From: Strigops habroptila
Lineage: Eukaryota; Chordata; Aves; Psittaciformes; Psittacidae
NCBI RefSeq assembly: GCF_004027225.2
Contig: NC_044277.2
Coordinates: 28,410,995-28,474,994 of the forward strand
Direction of reading: 5' to 3'
DNA: 64,000 nucleotides
This document shows, piece by piece, positions 12,201 through 25,205 of this stretch; position 1 is the stretch's first letter, and each line of letters starts with the position of its first letter. The notes beneath the pieces are model-generated. The model was not told the DNA's origin, did no database searches, and saw only the letters and a list, made by a program, of their open reading frames with translations. Position numbers and translations under genes: made by a program.

Positions 12201-14076
12201 AGAAAATTGTAGAAGGAAGTAAATCATTGAAAGGTCAGGTCCCACTGACAGCGTCAGTAAGCTGAAAACAGGAAAATGATACATTTTTTATTTCCTTAAT
12301 AAAAGGTTTGGGTTTTTTTATTGAGTTAAATGTCATATCCATACAGATGTATTTTTAGCACTTCAGAGTCTGCTCTTCTGGCTTGTGTTGTTACTGTATT
12401 ACTGTCCTGTGAGAAGGATTAGGACATCTTCTATGATAAGTGAGCTTTATTTTGAGATGTAATGATTCTGGGAAAACCCTCTGAAGGCTGGGATTACGAA
12501 GAATAGTCATGGATGCTAGCAGCAGCACAGCAGCAAGGGTGAGGTTTCCTGTGAAGGCTGCACTTATGCAAAATGTCCAGGGTGCTAGAAGATGCTCAAG
12601 AAGCCTGAGTCCGTATCTGCGCAGCCCTGCCTCTTCCTTAGCACTGCCTGGACTGTGCTTATCTGCTCAGCGATGGTCATGTACTAAGTGGGCCACAGAG
12701 GTAATCTACCTTCCTCAGAATGTTTTTGTGCTGGTATAGTGACCTGAAAAGCTCATCAAAGAATCAGCCAAGCAGCAGAACTCCAGAGAGAATGGAGGAG
12801 GAACCATCCCTTCTGGCAGAAGCCAGCCATTAGATTGGTTCAGATATCTCGAAAAATAAAATCAGCTTTAAGTCAAGAGAACCACACAGTAGATTTTATG
12901 TGAAACATGCACTTTAAGCCAGTTGTGGACTTTAGATCAAATTATTTTATTTTACCAGGGTTGCTTTGCTAACGAAATTCATAACACAGCTGCATAAACA
13001 TTTGTGCCAGCAGAAATGAGATGATGTTGGTCAACGAGTCTAGGAAGAACTTCTTTGTCAGCAGGTCTAATTTATACTGTTCTTAAACTGCAGTTTAAGC
13101 ATAAAGCTAAAAAGGCTAATGCAGTCATAGACCATTTAAACAAGGTATTCTTAAATAGCAGGAGGGCTATGCGAATAATGTTGCAATATTTTGTTCAATT
13201 CGAGAAAGAAGTTACAGTAACAGTGGGGCAAAGAAAGAAGTTCTAAGAATCATTAAAAAGTGAGGAAACATGATGAATATTATGTTACCAAGTGAAATCA
13301 ATCTCTTTACTAAAAAGAAGATAAGACATGACTTGATTGTAGTCTGTATGCATCACACAAATGCAGACTGGACTTTCCATAACTTTTGAGTGACTTTTAA
13401 ACTCCATATTCTCTTAAAGCACAGACTTTCATGTGTGAATTCAGAGTAATCTCAATTTTTTTTTTAAGATTTTTTTTTTTTTTTCAGCTGGATCACTTGG
13501 TTCCACATCTGTATGTAAAATATTTCCTTATTCATGTTGTTAAAAAGTTATATCTATGGCTGGATTTACATGTGAGATCATTTCCTATTATCAACAAAAA
13601 AGAAACTTAAACTTTTTTAATCTCTTCAGGAATAGACAGAAGTCTAGCTCATGAAATGGAATCATGATATCTGAAGTAAGTACAGTACTTTCCAGGTAAA
13701 CCTTTTTCTTACATTTAAATAAAGAATTTAGAGAAGTAAAGCACACACCATAAATAATAATTAAAAATAATAATTATATTTAAAATACTTCAGGAATTGT
13801 TCAAGTGTTTTCACTTTGAAGAGGAGTATCAAAGATGCTTCTTGGTTAGATTTCATCACATCAGTATCCTAAGTGATACATAAATCTGTATTTTCTAACA
13901 TCTGAAACTGTATCTCCATATCTTTTAACAATAGAAGGGAATATTTCTGCTCTGTCAACTCCAAGTAATTGTCATAGGACAATATCTAGGTTTTCTTCAT
14001 CCTTGTGTTGTAATTAAAAATTCCTCACATATACTTTATGATTTAACAACACCCGTGTCTTTCAGATTTTATATGA

Positions 14077-14133
14077 TATCAAACAAAATACATTTAGAAT
14101 GTGTTTCGAATCAAACAAAATACATTTAAAATG
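14077..14133. repeat. Two-copy tandem duplication, 32-bp period
   Basis: ATCAAACAAAATACATTT is present at 14078 and again at 14110, followed by AGAATG or AAAATG. This is a small local duplication in non-coding sequence. Confidence 0.8.
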
Positions 14134-16239
14134 CTAAAACAAGCATGAAACAAGATGGATTTCTAGACTGTGGAAAAAATCTCAGACTTCAATTACATCT
14201 GGATTTGCAAGGTAAAGCCTAATTCTTCCTTTCAACACTTTCAGTGTCTGTCATTGTAAAAAAGATTACAAGTAAATGAAAATGAATATTTCGTTAGTAA
14301 CAAACAGACCATAAGATAATTCTCAGCATCATATTTGAATATATAATTGTAAGTATTCCTAAAATCCAATAAAGACAAGTTCGCAATAACCTATGGTTAC
14401 CTATAGACATATTATGGTTTTATTTATTTTCCAGGTTTATTTTCTACAGAATATTAAGAGGAGAATTACACTATATTGGTTTTTTTTAAATGTAATATTG
14501 CTGGGAAAGAGAATTAATGTATCAATAACTGAAAGTACTGAATTGAAAAACTTTCTTTAAGGGCAGGTGGAAGAAATAAAACTGAAATGAGATCATAAAT
14601 TGGTGTAATAGTCAAAGTAGAGAAAGTGTAAAAGAAATTCATACACAAAAATACAGCAGCAGACAAGTGACACCAGATTGGTTGTTTATGTCTTTCATTG
14701 CTTTTAAAAACTAGAACAAGGACTTTGAAAACATTTTTCTTTGTGGACTTAAAATACAGTTTAATTTAATGAACACATCTTCATTAAAACAAAATGAAAC
14801 AGAACAAAACAAAACAAAAACAAACAAAATTTTCTAATCAGGGTAACTATTCCAAAATTAGAAACTATGTTGCTTCCTTGATGGTCTTACCTGATAAATG
14901 TTGTGGAAATTATGATTCACCATCATCCTAAGGGCCAATATGGATGATAATAGAGGTGTGTGTTGTATTCCTACCTGATAACACCATTGAAGAGAAGGAG
15001 GCAAGATGGAAGAAATATGAAGCTGCCTGAAATTGGAGAATTTTCTTGTTTCTTTGTAACATTGCCCAAAGACCAATGCACAGGTCCTCAGCTAGTCAAA
15101 TCTTTCTTATCCCCTTTGTTTAAGAAAAGCCTTCAGAACAGATCTATTGGATAAAAAAGGCTTACAATAATGAGAATAGGATGGAATCAAGCAGTTTAAA
15201 GATTTTTTTCCTGCCCATGGCAACCAAATTCAGTTGCTCTTCTTCAGTGTCATGGACACCACATTGGATTGGATAATATCTATTATTGACTGGTTAGTAT
15301 AGGAGACGCTGCATAGACCAGACCCTCGTTATTACAAGTGATATCCTTTGTTTTCTTAACAATGACATGGGGCAGGGGAAAGAGAAGCAACAGCTTTCAC
15401 ATGAATCATCAGCAAGCCTGAGGGAAAAATCAAAAAGGATCAAAACTGTTCCTTCAGATCCTCATTTCCTTGGCTTATGCTCTTTTCCTCAACCCTGAAA
15501 ATCCTTTACTCTGCTTTACACTTCTCCAAGATGCACTTGTATCAATAAGTAATGCATTTACTTGTACATCTAACAATAAAAACTGTGTTTAGCTCTACCA
15601 AAAATCTCTCAGGATGTCCAGTTCATAGACATTCTTAAAACACTTTTAGAGTAGAGGGCAAAATTAGTTCAAAGTGCAATTGTGGACAGAACACTATTTT
15701 AAAATGTCTCCAGAAGTGGTGAGAGCACTCCATTTCATGTAATAGCCTAGGCTAGAGCACTCAGTTTTTAATTTAAATGTTTTTAATTCCTTTTACTTCC
15801 TGAGGAAATTCAAACCTGTACCATCCAGCAGCCCACAAAATGCTCCCTATCATGGGGTTTCCTGAAGTTTAAAGAACTCACCTTGAGGACTCAAGAGACA
15901 CAAAGTAGGACTCATGACTTGCAGTGCCTGTAAGGAGGAGTATTCCTGTATTAAACTTTCAGCAGTCACAGGTAAAACATGTATACTAAAATTACACATT
16001 CAGTGATTCACAGGAAGGTGATTAAGTATTCATTAGCAGAAGACAGATGGAGAGAACTTCTGCAAGACTAAGCATGAGTATCAGTTGGTATGAGGCCACA
16101 TTTGTAAGGAGGAAAATCTAACTTCTTTCTGCTCCCAGGCTGAGTGTGCTAGTACTTCATCTCTTTTTTGGATATTGATTCTTTGGAACAGTAGTAGCAT
16201 ATAATGAACAAAACCACTAGGAAATACTTTTTGAAACAA

Positions 16240-16690
16240 AGTAACTGTCAGACAGCGACAGGTATGGGCTGCTTTGCAAAAGGGAAAGTGAGCCAGGAGC
16301 TGAGGAATGAGCTAGACAGGCCAGGCACAGCAGCTCTGCAGCTGCGCAGGAAAGGACCAAGGTGAAGGACCGGAGCTTGAATGCAGTTATGCTGTGCCTC
16401 GCCTTGTATTTGGCAAGGCACAGCTGATCCTAACCTTACATTGTGGGCTTCACCTCAGGCATGATTCATCTCTATAGACTCATCTGGCTGTCCCTGGTCT
16501 TCATCTGGCCCTCATCACCTCCACCACCACTGGTCCTGCTCTGCTTTCCCTGTTAGACATGGTGGGATAGTATCCTGCCAGCCCTGTGCTCCCCTTGCAG
16601 CTCCCAACCCTCTGCGATCCTCAGTGGAGCAGCCCCTTGCTGCTGCTCCCCAGCAGTCAGCTCAGGGCCAGGACAGCATCATGCAGTCTT
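16240..16690. other. GC-richer block of unknown identity
   Basis: Base composition is clearly richer in G and C than the flanks, with GCAGCTCTGCAGCTGCGCAGG-like and CTGCTGCTCCCCAGCAGTC-like segments. No open frame longer than about 60 codons with a domain, no LTR termini and no CR1 match were recognised. It could be a conserved non-coding element, an old repeat or an exon remnant. I cannot assign it. Confidence 0.35.
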
Positions 16691-19600
16691 TGCATATAAT
16701 GCTGAATAAACTCCGTGCAAAGGATAATAACACTAAAATAATTTCAGCCAGATTTTGCTTATACAATCACATATTTTAAATATTGTACTGAGCACAACTT
16801 ATTTGATATATGCAGAAAATCTTTCTTGGATTCTCGGTGCAGTGGAACCAGTTCAACTCTCAGTGGAGCTGAGCAGTAGACAGAAGAACTTCATATGTCT
16901 GATAGCTGCATTGTTGGATTCCTGTGTCCTTGGTATGCCTGGAAAGCAATTTTTCAGACAAGGCTTAATCATGTTGGTTTATCTTCTATTACAAGAGCTG
17001 AAAATCAAGATTAGACTTTGACCAATAGAGTGACTTAAGCCATGTATAGGCATGAAGAGATATCTTGAAAGATGACTTCTTTAATTCAAAAAGCAAGTAA
17101 AACCTGTCTTTCTCTCCCTCCCCTGAAACTGGAAAAATGTAAAACCAACCCTACTATAAATTAAAGTGGAAAGAACAATTAAATGGCTAACAAAAATAGC
17201 GTTCCTCATTTATCAATACAACTTTTTTGCCTGTGGCTGTTACTATGTTTGCATACACTTCATACACATATTCATACATCAGTGAGTATGAACTCACTCA
17301 GGATCAGAACTACCGTAAGGTCAGTCATAGCAAAGAAGTGGAGAACAATAACTGAGAATGGGACCAAGCTTATTTCAGACTCTCTCGGCAAATTTTCCCT
17401 TGCCCTAACTGACACACAGGTTTTTCTCAGGTATCTAGAAGTAAGATATTTTTCAGAACTAAAAATTAAGACATTTATAAATTAAATTGGAGACTTCTGA
17501 ATACTAAGATACATGAATGATACTCGAGAATGAGCTTAAAATGAAGACAGGGCCTGGCAGATATTTTTGCCATAAATTGCAGGATGACTAAACCCACCAG
17601 ATTAGATGATCAATATAGAAAACACAAGGGTTATCTGTAAGCAATCTAATAAGAGGGCTAAAACTGAATACTTGAAAAATTCCTCTCAGAAGACAAGCAT
17701 GTTTTTAATGATACTTTACGTTCCAAATTTTGGTAAGTGTGTCACATTTTGTTTCTTTGTAAATATGAAAGTATTATATAAGTAACTAAAAATAGAAAAT
17801 ATTACAACAGAAAGTGAGTGAAAAATAAATTTTATAATCATCAAAAAACTGAAGCTGTAATATGTGATACTGTGAATTGCACATTATCTCTGCAATAAGC
17901 TGATGTTTTGTGATGCTCATTCTTCTTGATTAAAGGTCAAGCTTTCTGTAGCTTTAGTGAACATGACAGTTCAGAATGATTATTAAGTTCTACTGATAGC
18001 ACTTCTAAAAGCATTCCCATAGAAATACACTGCAGCAGCAGCATGAGAACTGAGACTGTGCCCCTTTGAGTTGTGAATCAATGAACCACTCTACTGTTTT
18101 CTTATTAGCTGTAATGACTACAAAGGTCAAAGTTCCCTTAACTTCAGTAGATCCCACTGAAAAATCCTGAGGGGAAAATACAGTAAAATCCTCTCATATG
18201 AAATTTTTTTCATTCATATTAATCCACACAGACATTCGCACACATGCATAAGTGCTGCACCTACTTAAATGAGTAGGATCTGGGTGAATAAAAGAGGGTA
18301 GATAAGAGGGTAGAATTTGAATTTAGTCTTATCTCATCTGGAGTCTTTATAACCTTTACAGAGACCACCTGTAGGATACAAACAGCAATTAAAAAGCAGA
18401 AGGAGATGTAGGCAGTATGCTTTGTTGTTCTGAAAACCTCTCAAACTTACATAGATTTTATAGTTTGTATGAGCATGTTCCTGTACTTGTGCTACAGAAG
18501 CCATGACTGAGATTTTGGTCTGAAGCAGTCATGAATGAGTAGTTTCTAGTAATATGGATATCAGAATAAGCCTTTTTTTTTCATTATTATCTGCCAAACA
18601 TGTTCTCTATATTTTATCTATCTATCTATATCTCCTTTATTTTATAACACAAGTTACGAAAAAAACCCAACCCACAGATAAACATCAAGGCAAAATACTT
18701 TAATTTGAAATGTAAAAAAAATCTTACCTGCTTAGATAAGTAGATTCTAAATGCAGCTGGAGAATAATAATAGAAACATAATGGGTTCAATAATCTGTGG
18801 AATTTGAAGAGGCAACAAAAAATATTTGGTAAAGAAATCACTAAATGGAATATCATTAATTTCTGGGGAGTAGAAATCAGGGGTAGGAAAAATAATAATA
18901 AACCTAATTTCCTCAATATTTAAGGCTTCCAAAATATGTGGTTTATTGTTATGACAATATTAAAATGGAAATATTTTATATAGCTTAATTGTTTTTTATG
19001 CTTGCAGCATGTTGACCTGTATCATGGAAAAGCACACTACTTCAAGTAGTAATTAGGTACAGATGGGGAAATGAACAACTAAAATATTGAACTCTGATAA
19101 TTCCGTTAGCATGCAATTCTGCTGGATGTCTGACCAGACAGGGTCTTACTCATGTGAGTTGGTTGTACTTGGAAATATGCAGTGAGGTGGTGGTGGCCTA
19201 TCCCTTGCCATTTTGCACTATCAAAAGTAGACTCACTGATGCTGTGTGAGTGCTCATCATCTTCCCAAACCATTATAAAGCCTCTCCCTTTAGTAAACTG
19301 ATTTCTATGAGAGGACTTTTGCATAGACCATATTCATATTAACCAGGGCTACACTGCTGAGCTTCCACCCCAGCAGGCCACAGTCAAACATTTTAATCTT
19401 TGTTTTTCATATAATGAATGCAGTGCGTCTAAAATTGAGTTGATTGATTGTTATAGTTAAAACTTCAAAGGAAATCCGCTTTTTTATGAGTATGCATCCA
19501 CTCCTAACACTTCACAATGCTCCTGTAGTGTTTTGATCTTCATTTGTTTTACTGCTTTATTCCATGATAACACTGTTTCTCTCATTGCCATGAGCTGAAA

Positions 19601-20230
19601 CAAATCTAAAAGAGTGTGTTTTGAGATTAGCTTAATTTGATGCATTAAATATTTGTGGTTCTGACAATATCAGAGCCAAGAATGAGAGCTTCAGCAGCAA
19701 TAGGTGCTCAGCCAACATTGCCTTCTCTTGAGTTCTCCACCCTACAGCTACAGGTTTCTTTTTCCTCTTGAAAGCTGATTGTTGATGTTATCATCTTGAA
19801 GATAATGCTTGGTCCAGGGATAGCACTCATCTATGCCATACATATAGTTTTCTACACATGAAGACAGCATATGTCTTAAACTGATAACAAACATAAGCCA
19901 GTCTTCTAAAATCAGCATTCTGATTAGATGAAAATGAAGGCAGGAGTGGGTATTTTGGTCAAATATATTAGTTTTTAAACTCTCTTCAAATCTGATGCTT
20001 AAGCAAGGGGCAGAGAAGCCACAGTGTAGTCCTAGTGTTACCCACCTTATATAGATTCCCTTCTGAGCATGGCTGGCACAGCCCCAGAGGAACTGCAAAT
20101 GCTTTTCACAGCTCTGTTGTACACCATCGCTGCAGTCTAGCAACTGGGTTCCTCTAGCATGGGGCTGCTGTGTGGTTAGATAACATGCAGTATTGCAAAC
20201 AATTAAATTGATTCCCACTATATGATCTTT

Positions 20231-20275
20231 TCATAGAATTATAGAATGGTTAGGGTTGGAAAGGAGCTTAAGATT
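20231..20275 (-). mobile_element. CR1 3' tail fragment
   Basis: TCATAGAATTATAGAATGG followed by TTAGGGTTGGAAAGGAGCTTAAG is the reverse complement of the terminal about 45 bp of CR1. The rest of the element is absent, so this is an extreme 5' truncation. Confidence 0.85.
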
Positions 20276-23200
20276 TTGCTTATCTGTATGGAAATTTCCT
20301 ATTGAAATTAGACTTTCACCACAAATACCTTACTAAAGAAATGCAGTTTCTGTCTCACAACTACCAGTGTGGAGATACCCTATAACTGTAAGGTGGCCCT
20401 GTTGCTGATGTATGTAATAGTCAGCATCAAACCCAAATGTGGCGTGTTAGAGAGTCAGCTTGGTTTTGTAAAGTGTTCTGAGAGCCAGTGATGAAGATAC
20501 TAAATAAATGGAGCGGTCTCTATTAACTGATTAATTTCTTGAATGTCATGGCAGCTGTCTGTGATGTGGAGAGAAAATACCATTTAGAAATAAATATTTA
20601 CTTTCTATTGTTCCTGTTTTTAACTCTTTCCTCACGGTCACTGCAGAGCAATTATAGGTCTATTACTTAAAAAATTAAGTTACTGTCTTAAATATGTCCC
20701 TTTTCATTAGCTTCACATCAAATGTTTTTTTGTTTTGTTTTGCTTTGGTTTTTTTTGGTAACATAAAAAACTATTTTTTTTTAAAGTTTTTTGCTTTGCA
20801 TCATACTAAAAAAGACATGATGAAGAGGTATTTTGGAACTGCCACTCATTCTTGAAACAATCCCTTTAAGACACAGTGGAACAAACAAGGTTCTCTTTCC
20901 TGCTTCACCCAGGTTCAGAGCTGGTGATTCATTTGCCTCTTCTATGAATGATATCATGCATCCAAGAAAGTCTGGAGCCAACAGACTAAGAAGGTCTAAC
21001 ATAGCAAGTACTCTTATTGCTTCTGCTTTTGATCTGAATTTTTATAGACTTAAAAAAAAAAAATCAGGCAGATATGCAGAACTGTAACATTTTAGTTTAC
21101 ATCAGCCTAATTAAGCAGTTATAAAAGTCTTCAGTAATGCTATGTGTGTGTTAAGAGGCTGGATATTAGAGTTGAACTGAACTGTCGCTGGTAGTTAACA
21201 ATAGCTCCACAGCCGACCTCATGGTAAATCTTATTCCTGAAAGCCCATTGTAAACAGCATGAGCAGATGTGTCAAACTGAAGGTAGAATGATTCTTTGCA
21301 TTCATAAACATGATGAAAGTACCTTGCAAAATATTTCTTAATGTTGATAATTTTTTTTTTTCATTTGATTATAGCATGGAGGGGAAGACTTGTCTTCAGT
21401 TCAATGAAAGGGATTCACATAGCTTCAAAGACCAACTCAGTTGTAAGAATTTAATAGAAATAAGAAAATAATGTAGATTAAACCAAAACTAGACAAAAAC
21501 ACAGATTTAAGATCTATTAAAATTCATAAAAAAAAACCAACTCAACAACAAACAACACAACAAAACTAGAAAGAATTTTTTTTTCAGTTGTGGAAAAAAT
21601 TAGATACTTTAATAAAATATAACCAGATAATGGGTAGATGGCTGCAGATAATTGATTTCACCTGAAGTCAAGACAGAAACCTTTTTCTATCAATCAAATG
21701 AAGTGATACGTGTTCCAGTATCCAAAAAACACAATACGATGAGACTTTTTTTCTTAAGAGTTGTTCAAAAGTGCACAGAAGCAAAATGCCTGAGATTTCT
21801 ACAAAATAAATTCCAAAGAAAAAACCAAAGTTACACCTTCAAATTTGCTAACTATATGTCCATGATGCTCTGCCCTGCCAACATACTTGCAGCCTGAGTG
21901 CACCTAATGGCAGATATTTAGATGCTTACATAACCTGAAAGCAACTTGGATACCTGCTTAAGTAAATATTGAGTTATTTATTTCTCAGACCTGTCGTTTA
22001 ACAGAAAGAACACCTCTTTATAAGGTTTTAATAAAAGATGAAAGTACGCCTCTTGAATCTATTTTTTGAAGCAATATTACACATCCATAATGTAGGCTGC
22101 AGTGAAATGCAAATTATTTAAGATTACTTTATATTCTGTTTGTTACGGAAATTACATAAAAATGTACTATCCTTCTATACAACATAAAATACTAATACTC
22201 TGCTAGTAACTTTTACAAAGTTGTGATTGTTATTAAAAAAGCATTCGGAAATATAAGTAACTCAAGAGCCCCACATTTTTTAAAATTTCCACATGAATAA
22301 TAATGTCAGAAAAGTAGAATAAATTATTCAGCATGCTCAGAGGAGTTACAAGTATATTTACTATTTCATATCAGAACAAGTTGTGTATGGTTTCTCTGTC
22401 CGCTCTCTGTTTTATGTCTAAAACTTGTATCATATGCCTATACATTTCCTATGTAATTCATAGGGAACCTGAGACACTCATAACTAAAAATCACTGTACT
22501 CAGCATGCCGAGCTGTGGAAAGTCTATGCCAATCTATTGGAAATAGTGAAGATAAGATAGAGTATGAAACAGTATAAAAGTGTTTGTCATGGATGGAACT
22601 CGAACGTTTCTAAATCACCTCTGGATAGGAGAGGTTAGACCAGCTGGCCACTTTCAGTATGTTGTGATGCTGTTATCCATCTTTTTTTTTTGAATAACAT
22701 GGTAAACAAAAAATTTGTCAAATAAATGAAGGATGCTAGAATTCTGACTATCCTTCTAAGAAATGTGTCTTTTACAGTGAGATGCAGGGTAGACTGAACC
22801 TTCCTTTACACTTTGTCACTGTGAAACTGAGAACTGTGCATTCCTGACATACAGCGGGTGTGAGCAGGAACAGGTGTCATTCCACTACTTTTCTGGAGTG
22901 AGAAGTCCCTTAATTTAGTCTCTGATGTCAGGACTGTTTACACATTACAGATAGAACATGTTTGATAAAGTAAATACAGGTGAATTTGTTAACATATAAG
23001 GGCATAATCTTTGTATGCGTAGAAGCCCAGGCCACACAGCAAAAACATAAGTGGGGTAGCTAGAAACAGATGTGAGACAAGAGAAGCTGTCCTTCACAGC
23101 AGTGTCAATCTGAAGAGATTCAGTATCATGCTAAATTGCCTTTCTCTATTGATGAAAACTTAGGTGACTACATATCTTTAAATACATAAAGCATTTAGGT

Positions 23201-23787
23201 TTTGTGACATATATCCCTAGGTACATCTGCCGCTGAAATGCTGCTATTCTTTTGGAAAAAAAAAACGGACAATAAAGCTGAAATGGGAAATCATGGATTT
23301 TATACATCTAAAGGTATTTGGATTTCTACCCTGTTTCTAGTACCATGGATGAGCAAAAACTAAGATATGCAGATATTTCCTAATTCCATATTTCTGGAAT
23401 TTGTTTTGAATGTTCTGGAAGGATGGTCAGCAGACTGCAGCTTGCCCTGTACATGTTTGGCAATGAGCTCATTCCCCATCTCCTGCCTTCATTTCAGTTA
23501 AAAGATCCACTATCAATTTAGAGTATGAGACAGGTGTGACAGTGACATACAATATCAACAATTAAAAAATGACACCACTATTTCAGTTCTAGTTACCTTA
23601 AAACTTAGGCTTGGAGTCTACAAAATATCTGTTTAAACTGGCTTGTATGATATAGTTGTATCAGAAAAGAGACCAGTCTCTCTATAACAAAACTCTTCTT
23701 TAATGGACCTTTTAAAACTGGGAGTTGACATTTTAATACAAATAGGAATGGCAAACTTTTACTGATGATTGACTAGCTCTGTAACCC
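20276..23787. other. AT-rich non-coding stretch
   Basis: No supported gene or repeat family. Short homopolymers occur (for example near 20770, 21051 and 21351). The open frames near 20833-21087 and 21652-21897 have no family features. Confidence 0.5.
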
Positions 23788-24280
23788 TACTTGGACATGG
23801 AGCTGTTGAAGCGAGTCCAGAGGAGGGCCACGACGATGATAAGAGGGCTGGAGCACCTCCCGTATGAAGACAGGCTGAGAGAGTTGGGGCTGTTCAGCCT
23901 GGAGAAGAGAAGGCTGCGTGGAAACCTCATAGCAGCCTTCCAGTATCTGAAGGGGGTCTATGAGGATGCTGGGGAGGGACTCTTCCTTAGGGACTGTAGT
24001 GGTAGGACAAGGGGTAATGGGTTTAAACTTAAACAGGGGAAGTTTAGATTAGATATAAGGAAGAAGTTCTTTACAGTGAGGGTGGTGAAGCACTGGAATG
24101 GGTTGCCCAGGGAGGTCGTGGATGCTCCATCCCTGGCGGTGTTCAAGGCCAGGTTGGACAGAGCCTTGGACCACATGGTTTAGGGCAAGGTGTCCCTGCC
24201 CATGGCAGGGGGGTTGGAACTAGATGATCTTAAGGTCCTTTCCAACCCTTACAATTCTATGATTCTATAATTCTATGATT
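23788..24280 (+). mobile_element. CR1 LINE fragment, 5'-truncated
   Basis: The fragment begins within the C-terminal part of ORF2 and ends in ATTCTATGATTCTATAATTCTATG. A single 130-codon frame (23791-24183) stays open across the C-terminal region, with [17 protein letters not shown], then [18 protein letters not shown], then [10 protein letters not shown]. It ends at TAG before the 3' UTR. This well-preserved tail suggests a relatively young copy. Confidence 0.95.
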
Positions 24281-24849
24281 CCCATATAAACATGAACAGT
24301 TTGACAGAAGGCAGATGCATGCTCTTTTTCTCTTACCTGAGAAACTCATGCTGAGCCACTGGCAAATATGATAGCTTGACTTTTTTAACTATGCTGTAGT
24401 ATAGATGACTACTATATAGATGTAGTATAGAGTGAAGTCAGAATGGTATAGTATATTTTCATACTTGTTTCACTCATAATTAATCATAATTGCTGGTTGA
24501 TATTCAAGGACCACCTGCTACATGCTCAAGAGTGTTGCGTCCCGACTAGAAGGAAGTGCGGCAGGAGAGCCAGGAGACCTCCATGGATGGATAAGGATCT
24601 GCTGAGGAAACTTAGAGGGAAAAAAGAAGCTTATAGAAGGTGGAAGTGAGGACAGGCAGCCTGAGAAGAATACAGGAACGTTGTCCGGGAAGCCAGGGAC
24701 CAGGTTAGGAAAGCTAAGGCCCAGTTAGAGTTAAATCTGGCAAGGGATGTGAAAGATAACAGGAAAGGCTTCTATAGGTACATAGCAAATAAAAGACAGG
24801 CTAGGGACAACGTGGGCCCTCTCCGGAAGCTATCGGGAGAACTAGCTAC

Positions 24850-24854
24850 CGTGG
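24850..24854 (+). repeat. Target-site duplication, left copy (CGTGG)
   Basis: CGTGG directly abuts the TGTCCTGGG end of the insertion and is repeated at 27264-27268. A homologous uninterrupted CR1 shows only one copy of this site. Confidence 0.92.
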
Positions 24855-25191
24855 TGTCCTGGGTTCAGCTATAGCAGTCATTTTTCTCCTTCTTAGTAGC
24901 TGGTGCAGTGCTGTGTCTTCTAACTTTCAGCCTGGGAACAACGCTGATAACACCGATGTTTTCAGTTGTTGCTAAATAATATTTACTCCGACCAAGGGTT
25001 TTTTCAGTCTCATGCTTTGCCAGGGAGGAGGGGAAGCCAGAAGGAAGCAGAGACAGGACATCTCAACCCATAGGAGTTACATTCTTCCGATTCTCCTCCC
25101 CATCCCTCCGGGAGCGGGGGGAGGGAACAGGGTGGGGAGTGAGCGAGAGGCTGCGTAGTTCTGACTTACCGGCTGGGTTCAAACCATGACA
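24855..25191 (+). repeat. LTR (left, plus orientation, internally deleted)
   Basis: It runs from TGTCCTGGGTTCAGC to CAAACCATGACA and aligns with the LTR at 46662-47233. It lacks about 231 bp (counterpart 46868-47098), joining GACAGGACA directly to TCTCAACCC. The missing part contains the TATATAAA box and the following region, so this copy has no obvious promoter. It is followed by GTTCT, as after a 5' LTR. Confidence 0.9.
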
Positions 25192-25205
25192 GTTCTGTGT
25201 AGTAA

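Larger units (their letters stand above)
8843..20230. other. Long AT-rich stretch without recognised genes
   Basis: About 11.4 kb with no supported coding exon, RNA gene or transposon. It contains an A19 run at 9252-9270, a short (TA)n near 9021, a two-copy tandem duplication at 14077-14133, and a GC-richer block at about 16240-16690. The open frames at 11796-12188 (+), 16755-17021 (+) and 19748-20218 (-) have no recognisable domains or homology cues and are treated as chance. Confidence 0.5.

Noticed and set aside
13040..13070. Possible CR1 fragment (AGGAAGAACTTCTTTGTCAGCAGG)
   Set aside because: Only about 25 bp resembles CR1 and neither flank continues the match.
19748..20218. 156-codon open frame on the minus strand
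   Set aside because: No domain, signal, repeat or splice context recognised; isolated and overlapping nothing conserved that I can see. Length is possible by chance in 64 kb.
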